64,000 nt of DNA from Amycolatopsis azurea DSM 43854 (GTDB lineage: Bacteria > Actinomycetota > Actinomycetes > Mycobacteriales > Pseudonocardiaceae). The translations under genes were made by a program, and so were the position numbers. This document shows positions 17,328-24,714 of this stretch, in pieces. The DNA lies in NCBI RefSeq assembly GCF_001995215.1, contig NZ_MUXN01000027.1, forward strand, positions 1-64,000, in the 5' to 3' direction. Below the pieces are notes generated by a model. The model saw only the letters and a list, made by a program, of their open reading frames with translations. It had not been told where the DNA came from and did no database searches. Within the stretch, counting starts at the first letter, position 1. Each line of letters begins with the position of its first letter.

Positions 17328-18149
17328 TCAGCCGTGGGGGTTCCGCCTCCTCGACGCCGAGACCAGGCGGTCGGTGCGACGAAGCCGGACTCCGGCGGAG
17401 GATTCGAACCGGCTGAAACCGGCTTGGACTTCACTGCGGAGCAGGTCGATGACGTGCTGATCCACGCCCTCGAGGTTGTACCGGACAGGGCCGGTGGCGA
17501 ACAGGAACTCCGTCGCGTCGGCCGCGTCCCGGCCGAGCAGGATGGGCGCCTCGACCGAAACAATGCTGACCTCGTCGAAGGCTGCTTCTGAGAGCAGCGT
17601 GCGGATACGTGTCAAGTCGTTGAGTGAGCCAATGCCTTGCTGCGCGGGCGACAACCGCCGCAGAAAAGGACGCAGCGGGGCGGTCACCCGGGAATAGTCA
17701 CTGTCGGGATCCGGCCCCTGCGGGCAGGTGAAAACCAGTCTGCCACCCGGCCGGAGACTTCGGGCGAGGTTGCCGAAGCCCGCCGCGGGATCCGCGAACA
17801 GCATGAGCGCGGATCGGCTGATCGCCACGTCGAAACCGGCCTCGGGAAACAGATGTACCTGGGCGTCGGCCCGGACGAACTCGACGTTGGCCAGCCCTCG
17901 CTCCGCCGCGTCCGCCCGCGCCCGGGCCAGCATCGAGTCCGACAGATCGACGCCGACGACCTGACCACGCACCGCCTGCTCGGCAGCGAGCAGCGTGGTC
18001 TGTCCGGTACCGCAACCGATGTCGAGGACTCGATCACCCGCACCGATCGAGGCCGCGGCGAACAAGGCCTCGTTGAACCCTTCTGCCATCGCGTTGTACC
18101 GATCGGCGTACCGGGTCCAGATTTCACCTTCCCAGCCGTTCCAGGACAT
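17328..18149 (-). CDS. Class I SAM-dependent methyltransferase
   Basis: 273 residues. VLDIGCGTGQTT is motif I, GVDLSDSML the acidic ribose-binding strand, VRADAQVH motif II and LRPGGRLVFT motif III, in correct order in the first 150 residues. The C-terminal cap (about 160-273) sets the substrate and shows no telling motif. It belongs to the UbiE/Methyltransf_25-like group acting on small molecules. It is not in an operon; its end faces the lipoprotein gene across 13 bp. Confidence 0.85.
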   Translation of the reverse strand: MSWNGWEGEIWTRYADRYNAMAEGFNEALFAAASIGAGDRVLDIGCGTGQTTLLAAEQAVRGQVVGVDLSDSMLARARADAAERGLANVEFVRADAQVHLFPEAGFDVAISRSALMLFADPAAGFGNLARSLRPGGRLVFTCPQGPDPDSDYSRVTAPLRPFLRRLSPAQQGIGSLNDLTRIRTLLSEAAFDEVSIVSVEAPILLGRDAADATEFLFATGPVRYNLEGVDQHVIDLLRSEVQAGFSRFESSAGVRLRRTDRLVSASRRRNPHG

Positions 18150-18347
18150 CTATTCCCTCCACCGGTCCTTGGCGCCCACTGTCCTAAATGGACGCTGGAT
18201 GAGCCGTTGCACGAGCCTGTTACAGTACTCATGTCTCCTCACCGGAGGGCTCACTGAGTTCTCAAGGGCTTTGGCCTCGCTGATCGGTTCCCCGCCGCGC
18301 CGCGGCAGGGAGGTGGGAGCGGCGTTTCGACTCCGGCGAGGTCTGTC

Positions 18348-19391
18348 TTGACACCCTTTTCTTCAGTTGTCCCTGCTCGGCACCATGCCGGCCCGCATGT
18401 GATCGTGATCGGCGCGGGTCTCGGCGGGCTCTGCCTGGCCAAGGGTTTGCGTCGCGCGGGGATCAGCGTCGCCGTGTACGAGCGCGACGTCTCCCCTGCG
18501 GCGCCGGCACAGGGGCATCGTCTCCACATCGACGAGAACGGCCGGCGGGCGCTCGCCGCCTGCCTGCCGCCGAATCTGTTCGCCCTGCTCGGAGCACTGG
18601 CGGACCGTCCGGCAGCCAGGGTGAACGGCTTCGACGAGCACTTGCGCCCGGCCGGCGTGTTCGAATTGGCCAGGAATCCAGCCGCTGAAGACGTCATGCC
18701 GGCACACGTCGTCATCGACCGGCGCGTGGTGCGGCGGATACTCCTGGATGGCCTGGACGAGGTCGTCCAGTTCGACAGGCGGCGTGTCGGCCACGATTCC
18801 ACCGGGGACGGCCTTCTTCGAAGACGGCGGGACCGCGCACGGCACGGTGCTGGTCGCCGCGGACGGGGTCGGGTCGGTGATCCGGCCTCAGCGGCTCCCC
18901 CACGCCCGCGTGGTCGACTCCGGCACGCGGTTGATCTACGGCCGGGTTCCCCTGACACCCCGGCTGCGCAGCGAGTTGCCGACGGCGAACTGCTCGCGGC
19001 CTCCGGTGGACGGTTGCGTGAAATCGTTCTCGGGCAGATCGCCGGTTGGCATCCCCTGATCCGCCACATCGTCGGGGGATGGGACACCTCGACCCTCTAT
19101 CCGATCACGGTGCGCGGCAGTGTTCCCGTATCCCCCTGGGAGAGCTCCAACGTCACCCTGCTCGGCGACGCCGTCCACGCGATGAGCCCGGCGGCGGGTG
19201 CCGGAGCGAACATGGCGCTGCGCGACGCGGCGGCACTCTCCGCGGCGTTGGCCAAGGCCGCCGCGGGCGCTCCGCTCATCGACGTCATGAACGACTACGA
19301 GCGGGACATGATCGCCGAGGGCTTCGACGCGGTGAAGCGATCGTCGGCGAACGGAGTCCGGATCCTCGGCGAGGACCCGCTTCCGTGGTGA
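18348..19391 (+). pseudogene. FAD-dependent aromatic monooxygenase, degraded by frameshift and internal deletion
   Basis: The start carries the FAD Rossmann motif VIVIGAGLGGLCLAKGL and the end carries VTLLGDAVHAMSPAAGAGANMALRDAA, the second FAD motif of PHBH-type hydroxylases. The middle is broken. The frame is lost between about 18770 and 18805. The expected FFEDGGTAHG-VLVAADGVGS and RLIYGRVPL blocks are read only in another frame (about 18805-18985). The original frame then returns at DGELLAASGGRLREIV, and roughly 130 residues normally found between these blocks are missing. It encodes a 347-residue open frame that cannot fold as the family does. It was once an antibiotic-oxidising or aromatic hydroxylase type enzyme. 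Confidence 0.8.
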
Positions 19392-19737
19392 GCGGACCGC
19401 TCCAGCCCTCGTCTTGTCACCCGTATCGGTGATTCCCGCAGACTCACCATTAGTGGCAGTTGGATCACCGGTTCGTGTCACGCCCCGCCCACTTGCCGTA
19501 GCGGAATCCTGACCTCCACATCGGCTTACCCGGTGCCCGCTACCCACAGTGTCAGCGCCTGCGAAGCCCACCCCTCGCCGAAAACACGAAAGCCTTACGT
19601 GTTTATCGTGGGAAGATTCATGACCGGCCGCGGGCTCGGGAAATCGTTTTTTGACAGGCTGCCAACCCGGTGAAAATCTTCGATCGCTCCTCGCGAGAGC
19701 ACAAACCGAACACGAAATCCGAACAAGGAGCCCCTCA
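19392..19737. promoter_or_regulatory. Intergenic region with promoter-like sequence for the small peptide gene
   Basis: 346 bp without a gene. It is AT-richer than its surroundings toward the end and contains TTGACA at 19651-19656, a 17-base spacer and AAATCT at 19674-19679, a plausible sigma-70-type promoter about 60 bp before the small gene. A short stem (AAACACG pairing with CGTGTTT) lies near 19584-19606. Confidence 0.45.
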
Positions 19738-19830
19738 ATGCAGATGTTCACCCAGCACGTGCACCACGGCCACGACCTGATCTCGGGTCTGCTCGCGCAC
19801 CTGGCTCACGTGCTCGGCTGGCTGGTCTGA
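19738..19830 (+). CDS. Small histidine-rich hydrophobic peptide
   Basis: A 30-codon frame, too short for usual gene calling. AAGGAG lies seven bases before the ATG, promoter-like boxes sit upstream, and a perfect terminator hairpin follows, so it looks like a real monocistronic gene. The peptide has six histidines (7, 9, 10, 12, 21, 24), a QHVHHGHDL cluster, then an amphipathic Leu/Ala/His stretch ending in LGWLV. It has no cysteine and no signal cleavage site. It could be a membrane-active or metal-binding peptide, a regulatory peptide, or a dual-function RNA. I recognise no family. Confidence 0.55.
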   Translation: MQMFTQHVHHGHDLISGLLAHLAHVLGWLV

Positions 19831-19893
19831 CGCTCTAGGCACAGGGTTTGACGGGGCCGGTCTGTTGGCGCGGGTCGGCCCTCCGTGTTTGCG

Positions 19894-19931
19894 ACCCGGT
19901 GAAGGGACACGATCGTGTCCCTTCACCGGGT
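19894..19931. terminator. Perfect bidirectional terminator hairpin
   Basis: A 38-base perfect palindrome: a 17-bp stem beginning ACCCGGTGAAGGGACAC around the loop GATC. It separates the small peptide gene from the convergent CoA-transferase gene and can serve both strands. It contains the TGAAGG/CCTTCA core shared with other hairpins in the window. Confidence 0.85.
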
Positions 19932-19950
19932 TCCGGTAAGTCCGTTCACC

Positions 19951-21186
19951 CTACGAAAGCGTGAACCCCAGTTCCCTTCCCCGCGTCACCAGTTCTTCCC
20001 GGGCCGCCGGATGCGCGACGTGGTCGATGATCTGCCGCGCCTGCTCGCTCGAATCGTTGCCCCAGACGGTCGCGACGCCGTGTTCACTGACCAGGAAGCT
20101 GTGCTGGAACGACGTCACCGGCCCGGCCAGCCGGGGCACGACCGTCGAAACGTCGGCCTTCGGATGCCAAGACGGCAGCGCGATGATCGCCCGGCCACCG
20201 GGTGAGTGCAACGCTCCGACCACGAAGTCGGTCTGCCCGCCGAATCCCGAGTAGATCGCCCCTCTCACCCGGCTCGCGTTGGCCTGCGCGTAGAGGTCCA
20301 CTTCGAGGGCGCTGTTCACCGAAACCAGACCGCGCTGCCGGGCGATCACGGCCGGGTCGTTCGTCTTTTCCGTGCGCAGCAGGCGAATCCGCGGATTGCG
20401 GTCGAGCCAGCGGTACAGCTCGGCGCTGCCGAACACGAACGACGCCGTCACCGGTTCCGCCGGATCGAGGGCCCCGGCGCGGTCGAGCGCGAGCACACCG
20501 TCGCTGAACATCTCCGACCAGATCGCGAGCCCACGCCGTCCGGTCACCGCCGCCAGGGTCGCGTCCGGGATCCCGCCGATGCCCAGTTGCAGGGTCGCGC
20601 CGTCCGCGACCAACCCGGCCACCCGCTCGCCGATGGTCCGCGCCGTGTCGGCCACCGGCCGCGGGACCGGCGACAGGAGCGGCTCGGCCACCTCGATGGC
20701 GTAGTCGATCTCGTCGGCGGGCAGCAGGCCGTCGCCGTAGGTGAACGGCATCTCGGGGTTGACCTGCGCGACGACCAGTCCCCCACGTGCCCGCACCGCC
20801 TCGACGGCCGCGGGCAGGATGTTCACCTCCGTGCCCAGCGACACCACGCCGTCCACCGGAACCGAGGTGTGCAGCAGGACGACGTCCGGCGGCAGCGAGT
20901 TCTTGAGCAGTTGCGGCACCAGCGACAGCCGGGACGGGAAGTACCGCAGCCCGGGACGTCCGCGCATCCCCGCGCCCACGAACGGCGTCTCCAGCAGCAC
21001 GCCCTCGCGGTCCGGCATCCCGGCCTGCGCGTTCAACGCGAACAACCGGTACTCCGCCAGCGCCGCGTCCAGCACCTTCAGAGCCCGCATCGGCGTGGCG
21101 AAGTTCCCGCTCACCACCACCCGCGGCTGCGGCGCCGGAACGCCGGCCAAGACGGAACCGAGCTGACTCTCCGACAAGACGCGCAT
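19951..21186 (-). CDS. Acetyl-CoA hydrolase/transferase family protein (4-hydroxybutyrate CoA-transferase-like)
   Basis: 411 residues, two NagB/RpiA-like halves. The C-terminal half has SVNSALEVDLYAQANA, whose Glu is the covalent CoA-thioester residue, and YSGFGGQTDF, the conserved acyl-binding loop. LQLGIGGIPDA is the N-terminal-domain signature. It moves CoA between short carboxylic acids. No fermentation or polyhydroxyalkanoate genes are adjacent, so the acid is unknown. The ATG at 21186 is 69 bp from the end of the kinase frame, possibly one transcription unit. Confidence 0.88.
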   Translation of the reverse strand: MRVLSESQLGSVLAGVPAPQPRVVVSGNFATPMRALKVLDAALAEYRLFALNAQAGMPDREGVLLETPFVGAGMRGRPGLRYFPSRLSLVPQLLKNSLPPDVVLLHTSVPVDGVVSLGTEVNILPAAVEAVRARGGLVVAQVNPEMPFTYGDGLLPADEIDYAIEVAEPLLSPVPRPVADTARTIGERVAGLVADGATLQLGIGGIPDATLAAVTGRRGLAIWSEMFSDGVLALDRAGALDPAEPVTASFVFGSAELYRWLDRNPRIRLLRTEKTNDPAVIARQRGLVSVNSALEVDLYAQANASRVRGAIYSGFGGQTDFVVGALHSPGGRAIIALPSWHPKADVSTVVPRLAGPVTSFQHSFLVSEHGVATVWGNDSSEQARQIIDHVAHPAAREELVTRGRELGFTLS

Positions 21187-21255
21187 GAGCCGATCATGCC
21201 CGAGGAACCACGCGGCGGCTCCGGATGTTGTCCGAGCCCACAGCGCCGCGGACGC

Positions 21256-22124
21256 TCAGGCGAGAAAGTCGTCCAGTTCGGACCTGGTGGGCGAGGTCGC
21301 CGGACCGTGTCCGGCAACCGCGATCGCGGCGGCGGCGTTCGCCCGGCGCGCGGCTTCGAGCAGTCCGGTCCCGGCCAGCAGTTCGGCGGCGAGCACTCCG
21401 CAGTGCGCGTCTCCCGCCCCGTTGGTGTCCACAGTGGCCACCGGGAAGCCGGGCACGGTGACGCTGTGACCACCGTTGACGACCCGGCATCCGGCGGGTC
21501 CCTCCCGCACGATGAGCACCTCGACGTCCGCGGTCTCCAGGATCTTCGCTTCCCTGGTGCTACAGCTCACGATGTCCACATATGCCAGCACCGCCGTGAG
21601 CCGGTCGGTGGGGATCTGGCCGACGAGCGGGCCGGGGTCGAACAGCACGGTGGCCCCGGCCGCGCGCGGCAGCCACTCGAGGAACACTTTCGCGTTCGAC
21701 TCGTCCAGCAGGCTGTACCCGGTGAGGTACACGACGTCGCGGTTCGCCGGTGTGACGGCCTCGAGCAGACCGGGCGGCATCCGGCCCCCGCCCCGGTTCC
21801 GGTGATGAAGGTGCGCTCACCGTCGTCCTCCACCAGCGCCACCACGATCCCGGTGTCCCCCTCCGCCGACGGCGCGTGCGCGAGCGTGATGCCCTCGACC
21901 GCCATAGCCGCCCGGGCGAGTTCACCGAAACCGCCGCCGCCGTGCAGACCGGCATAGAGGACGTCCGCGCCCGCTCTGGCGGCCGCCGCCATCACATTGA
22001 ACCCGCCGCCCGGCAGGAAGGCAGTCGAGGACGCCATGACGTCGCCGCCGGACGCCGGCAGGTCCGGAACCCGCATGACCAGGTCCAGCACCACCTGTCC
22101 GGTGTGGATCAACCGCCCGGTCAC
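21256..22124 (-). pseudogene. PfkB-family carbohydrate kinase interrupted by a single frameshift
   Basis: The first half (from a GTG at 22124) reads LPGGGFNVMAAAARAGADV, PfkB motif 1. The second half, in another frame from about 21780, reads DTNGAGDAHCGVLAAEL, motif 2 with the catalytic Asp. The frames meet in a G/C run near 21785-21800; adding one base there restores a continuous kinase of about 289 residues. It could be a true inactivating deletion, a sequencing error in the homopolymer, or rarely a programmed shift. The substrate would be a sugar or nucleoside. The GTG overlaps the stop of the large upstream gene by 4 bases, so they form an operon. Confidence 0.75.
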
Positions 22125-24316
22125 CGCACGCCCACCCACCGGCCGCCGCCCCAGCCTAGCCAGCGTTGTCCATTGTGGACCTTTCCGTCGGTGTCGAACC
22201 GGTATCCCGCGACGACGGCGGCGAGCCCGTCCACCGCCGGACCGAGATCGGTTCCCGCCAGCTGAGGGCGCAGTTCGTCGACGACGGTCCACTGCTTCTC
22301 CGTGTCACAGAAGCTGAGGAAGAAGATCCCCTGCCGCCACGCGTACGCCGCGTTCTTGACCGCCGTCAACGCGGCGTGCCGATCGGTGGTCGGCACGGTG
22401 GCACGCCGCAGTGCCCAGCCGAGTGACCGCGCCGCGAGGCCGGGCGCGAGCACGGTCAGCGGGTCCCACAGTTCCAGCCCTTCGGCCAGCACGGCCAGGT
22501 TGTGCGTGGTGACGATCTGCCCCTGCTCCAAGACGGTGCCGTTCGCGGCCACGCCGGACACGCGGCCGCGATGTGCCTCCGCCGCCCTGTCCTTGCACAC
22601 CTTCGCGAAATCGGCCGCGGTCTTGCGGCCCCATCGGGTCGTGGTTTCCTCCGACCAGGTCTCCGGCAGGTCGTAGTACCGCGCGTACAGCGAGCCCGCC
22701 ATGACCCGGCTCGCGATCACCGCGGCGTCGCGGAACTTCGTGGTGAAGGTGCCCATGAAGATGTCCGCCGCGACCTCCTCGACCAGCGGGAAATCCAGGC
22801 CCGCCTGCTTGGCGAGCGCGGCGAACTCGCTCACCAGCGGGTTCGGCAGGATCGTGTGCGGGAAGGCGGTCAGCGCGAGCATCGCGGTCTGGGCGAGGGT
22901 CTGCCGCGCGGCCTCGGCGGCGTCACGCCGGTGCACGCGCAGCGGCTCCAGCGCGGCCACCCACGGCAGCTCGGTGAAACCGACCTGGGTCGCCAGATCG
23001 AGCAGCAGCAGGCTGCGTCGGCGCCGGAACGCCGTATACGTCCGCGCGTACAACGCCGACAGCGCCGGGTCTTCGATGTTCGCCGCGAGCAGCGACGCGG
23101 TGATCTGCGGCAGCACGGTGGCGAGCACCTCACCGGAGGTGATCACGCCCTGCGAGACCAATTCCTCGACCGGGGCCTCCCACGCCCGGCTCACCTTCAC
23201 GACGACGCCGTCCGGCACGCTCCACCCGTCGACGTCCTCGGTGACCGGTTCGACCGACGGAAGACCGCCGTCGTCCGGATAGGCGTCGAGCCGGACGGCG
23301 ACCGCTTCCGCGAGCTCGGCCCTGGTCGGCCGCTCCACCACCGAAAGCTCCGCCTCCCGCAGCACCGTGCGCCGCTCCGAACCGGGGGCGCCGTGTTTGC
23401 CGATGGTGTTGGCGAGTGCACGGCGTACCCATCCGACGTCCCGCGCGGTCAGCGAACGGCTGTCCGTCTCGCACGCGGCCAGCGCGGTCCGCAGCCGGGT
23501 GAAGTTGGCGCGAGGGTGTGCCGTCACGCCTTCGGTTTCGGCGAGCAACGCCGTCCGGCGCGCGCTCCAATCCGCGGGCCAGACACGGCACGGCCAGCCG
23601 CCCGTGACGACGCCGTCGTCCTGCAGCGTGGGCGGTTCGCCTTCCACGGTTTCGCACCACAGCTCGACGAGCCGGTCGTACAGCGGCCGCTCCCGCAGCC
23701 TGGTGCGCATCGTGTCGATCGCGGACGGCGTCGTGATCGCGCGCAAGGAGGTCTTGACCTGCTCGACGGACTGGAGCTTGACGACGGAACCGGCGGGAAC
23801 GGACGGCTCGCCGAAGACCGGCGTCAACCGCAGCCGGTGCATGAGCGGACGCACCGTGGCGACGAGGTCGAGCGCCGCCGCGTGGTGGTCGTGCGCGAGC
23901 AGCCACGCGACCGTCATCAGCGCGGCGTGCTCCGGGATCTCGACCCGGTACGTCCCGGCCGCGAGCGCGCCAAGCAGCGCGGCCTGACCCTCGTCGGTCA
24001 GGTAGTGCAGGTTCAGCCGTTCCCGGTCGGTCGTGCCGGGCGCGCCGCCGGGCAATGCTCGGACGAGTTCGATCTCGTCTTCCCGCAAGGGCTCTTCGGC
24101 GAGGTACCGGCCGCTGGCGAACCCGCCGTGCAGTACTTCGAGCGTCACCCAGGCCGGAGTGTCGGCGACCGGCGTGCGGGAACCGACGGTCAGCGTGCCG
24201 TCGGCCATCCCGTCGAGCACGGCGCGCCAGCCTGCCGCCCGAGCCGAATCGATGCCCGCGTGCCGCAGCGCGCGACGCAGCTGGTCGTACGCGTAACCGA
24301 ACTGCCCCTGGTTCAC
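22121..24316 (-). CDS. Large conserved-looking protein of unknown function
   Basis: 731 residues from a GTG at 24316 with GGGGGAGA five bases upstream. The protein is soluble, mostly helical and rich in Ala, Leu and Arg, with no signal peptide, P-loop or recognisable catalytic motif. The start NQGQFGYAYDQLRRALRHAG looks like a helical domain, the C-terminus ends in a Gly/Trp-rich patch (GQRWLGWGGGRW). Codon use matches its neighbours, so it is a genuine gene. It is translationally coupled to the PfkB kinase and directly follows two tRNA genes. A joint role with the kinase in nucleoside or sugar metabolism is only a guess. Confidence 0.7.
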   Translation of the reverse strand: MNQGQFGYAYDQLRRALRHAGIDSARAAGWRAVLDGMADGTLTVGSRTPVADTPAWVTLEVLHGGFASGRYLAEEPLREDEIELVRALPGGAPGTTDRERLNLHYLTDEGQAALLGALAAGTYRVEIPEHAALMTVAWLLAHDHHAAALDLVATVRPLMHRLRLTPVFGEPSVPAGSVVKLQSVEQVKTSLRAITTPSAIDTMRTRLRERPLYDRLVELWCETVEGEPPTLQDDGVVTGGWPCRVWPADWSARRTALLAETEGVTAHPRANFTRLRTALAACETDSRSLTARDVGWVRRALANTIGKHGAPGSERRTVLREAELSVVERPTRAELAEAVAVRLDAYPDDGGLPSVEPVTEDVDGWSVPDGVVVKVSRAWEAPVEELVSQGVITSGEVLATVLPQITASLLAANIEDPALSALYARTYTAFRRRRSLLLLDLATQVGFTELPWVAALEPLRVHRRDAAEAARQTLAQTAMLALTAFPHTILPNPLVSEFAALAKQAGLDFPLVEEVAADIFMGTFTTKFRDAAVIASRVMAGSLYARYYDLPETWSEETTTRWGRKTAADFAKVCKDRAAEAHRGRVSGVAANGTVLEQGQIVTTHNLAVLAEGLELWDPLTVLAPGLAARSLGWALRRATVPTTDRHAALTAVKNAAYAWRQGIFFLSFCDTEKQWTVVDELRPQLAGTDLGPAVDGLAAVVAGYRFDTDGKVHNGQRWLGWGGGRWVGVR

Positions 24317-24339
24317 CGGTCTCCCCCTGTCCATCGAGA

Positions 24340-24410
24340 CCTGGAGGCGAGATTCGAACTCGCGCCCTCCCGGTTACGAGCCGGGTGTTCTACCGCTGAA
24401 CCACTCCAGG
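24340..24410 (-). tRNA. tRNA-Thr (anticodon CGT), atypical
   Basis: 71 bases fold as a full cloverleaf: acceptor CCTGGAG with CTCCAGG (7 bp), D stem GTTC/GAAC with a 7-base AGCGGTA loop, anticodon stem CCCGG/CCGGG with loop CTCGTAA, T stem GCGAG/CTCGC with loop TTCGAAT. The CGT anticodon reads ACG. No CCA is encoded. C1-G72 is unusual for Thr, and the short D loop is compact, so identity is given with reserve. Confidence 0.75.
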
Positions 24411-24415
24411 ATGAA

Positions 24416-24486
24416 CATGGAGGCGGGACTCGAACCCGCGCCCTCCCGGACCGAAGCCGGGCGATCTGCCGCTGATCCACTCCATG
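24416..24486 (-). tRNA. tRNA-like gene, anticodon TCG (nominally Arg)
   Basis: 71 bases: acceptor CATGGAG/CTCCATG, D stem GATC/GATC around AGCGGCA, anticodon stem CCCGG/CCGGG with loop CTTCGGT, T stem GCGGG/CCCGC with loop TTCGAGT. TCG would read CGA, which bacteria normally decode with ACG (inosine). It is nearly identical in its arms to the neighbouring tRNA 5 bases away, suggesting tandem duplication followed by anticodon change. It may be a pseudo-tRNA or have a special role. Confidence 0.6.
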
Positions 24487-24714
24487 ATCACCGCCGATAC
24501 TAGCCAGCCCGAGAGCGCCCGTCACCCCGATATCCGCAGCGGGAACCCGCCTGCCGTTCCGTTTGCCGCGGCCCGCCTTAGACCGTCCATTATGGACACA
24601 AGAGTTCGGTGCGGCGGACGAGCGCGCCCGCGTCCGATCAGCGGTTCCCACCGCTGCGAGGCTTTCGTCATAATCCCGGGAGCGGCGCACTCGGACGAAT
24701 CGGGAGGGGTTCAC

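Noticed and set aside
22502..24475. Long open frame antisense to the 731-residue gene
   Set aside because: Arg/His-rich, low-complexity translation without motifs; an effect of high GC on the opposite strand.
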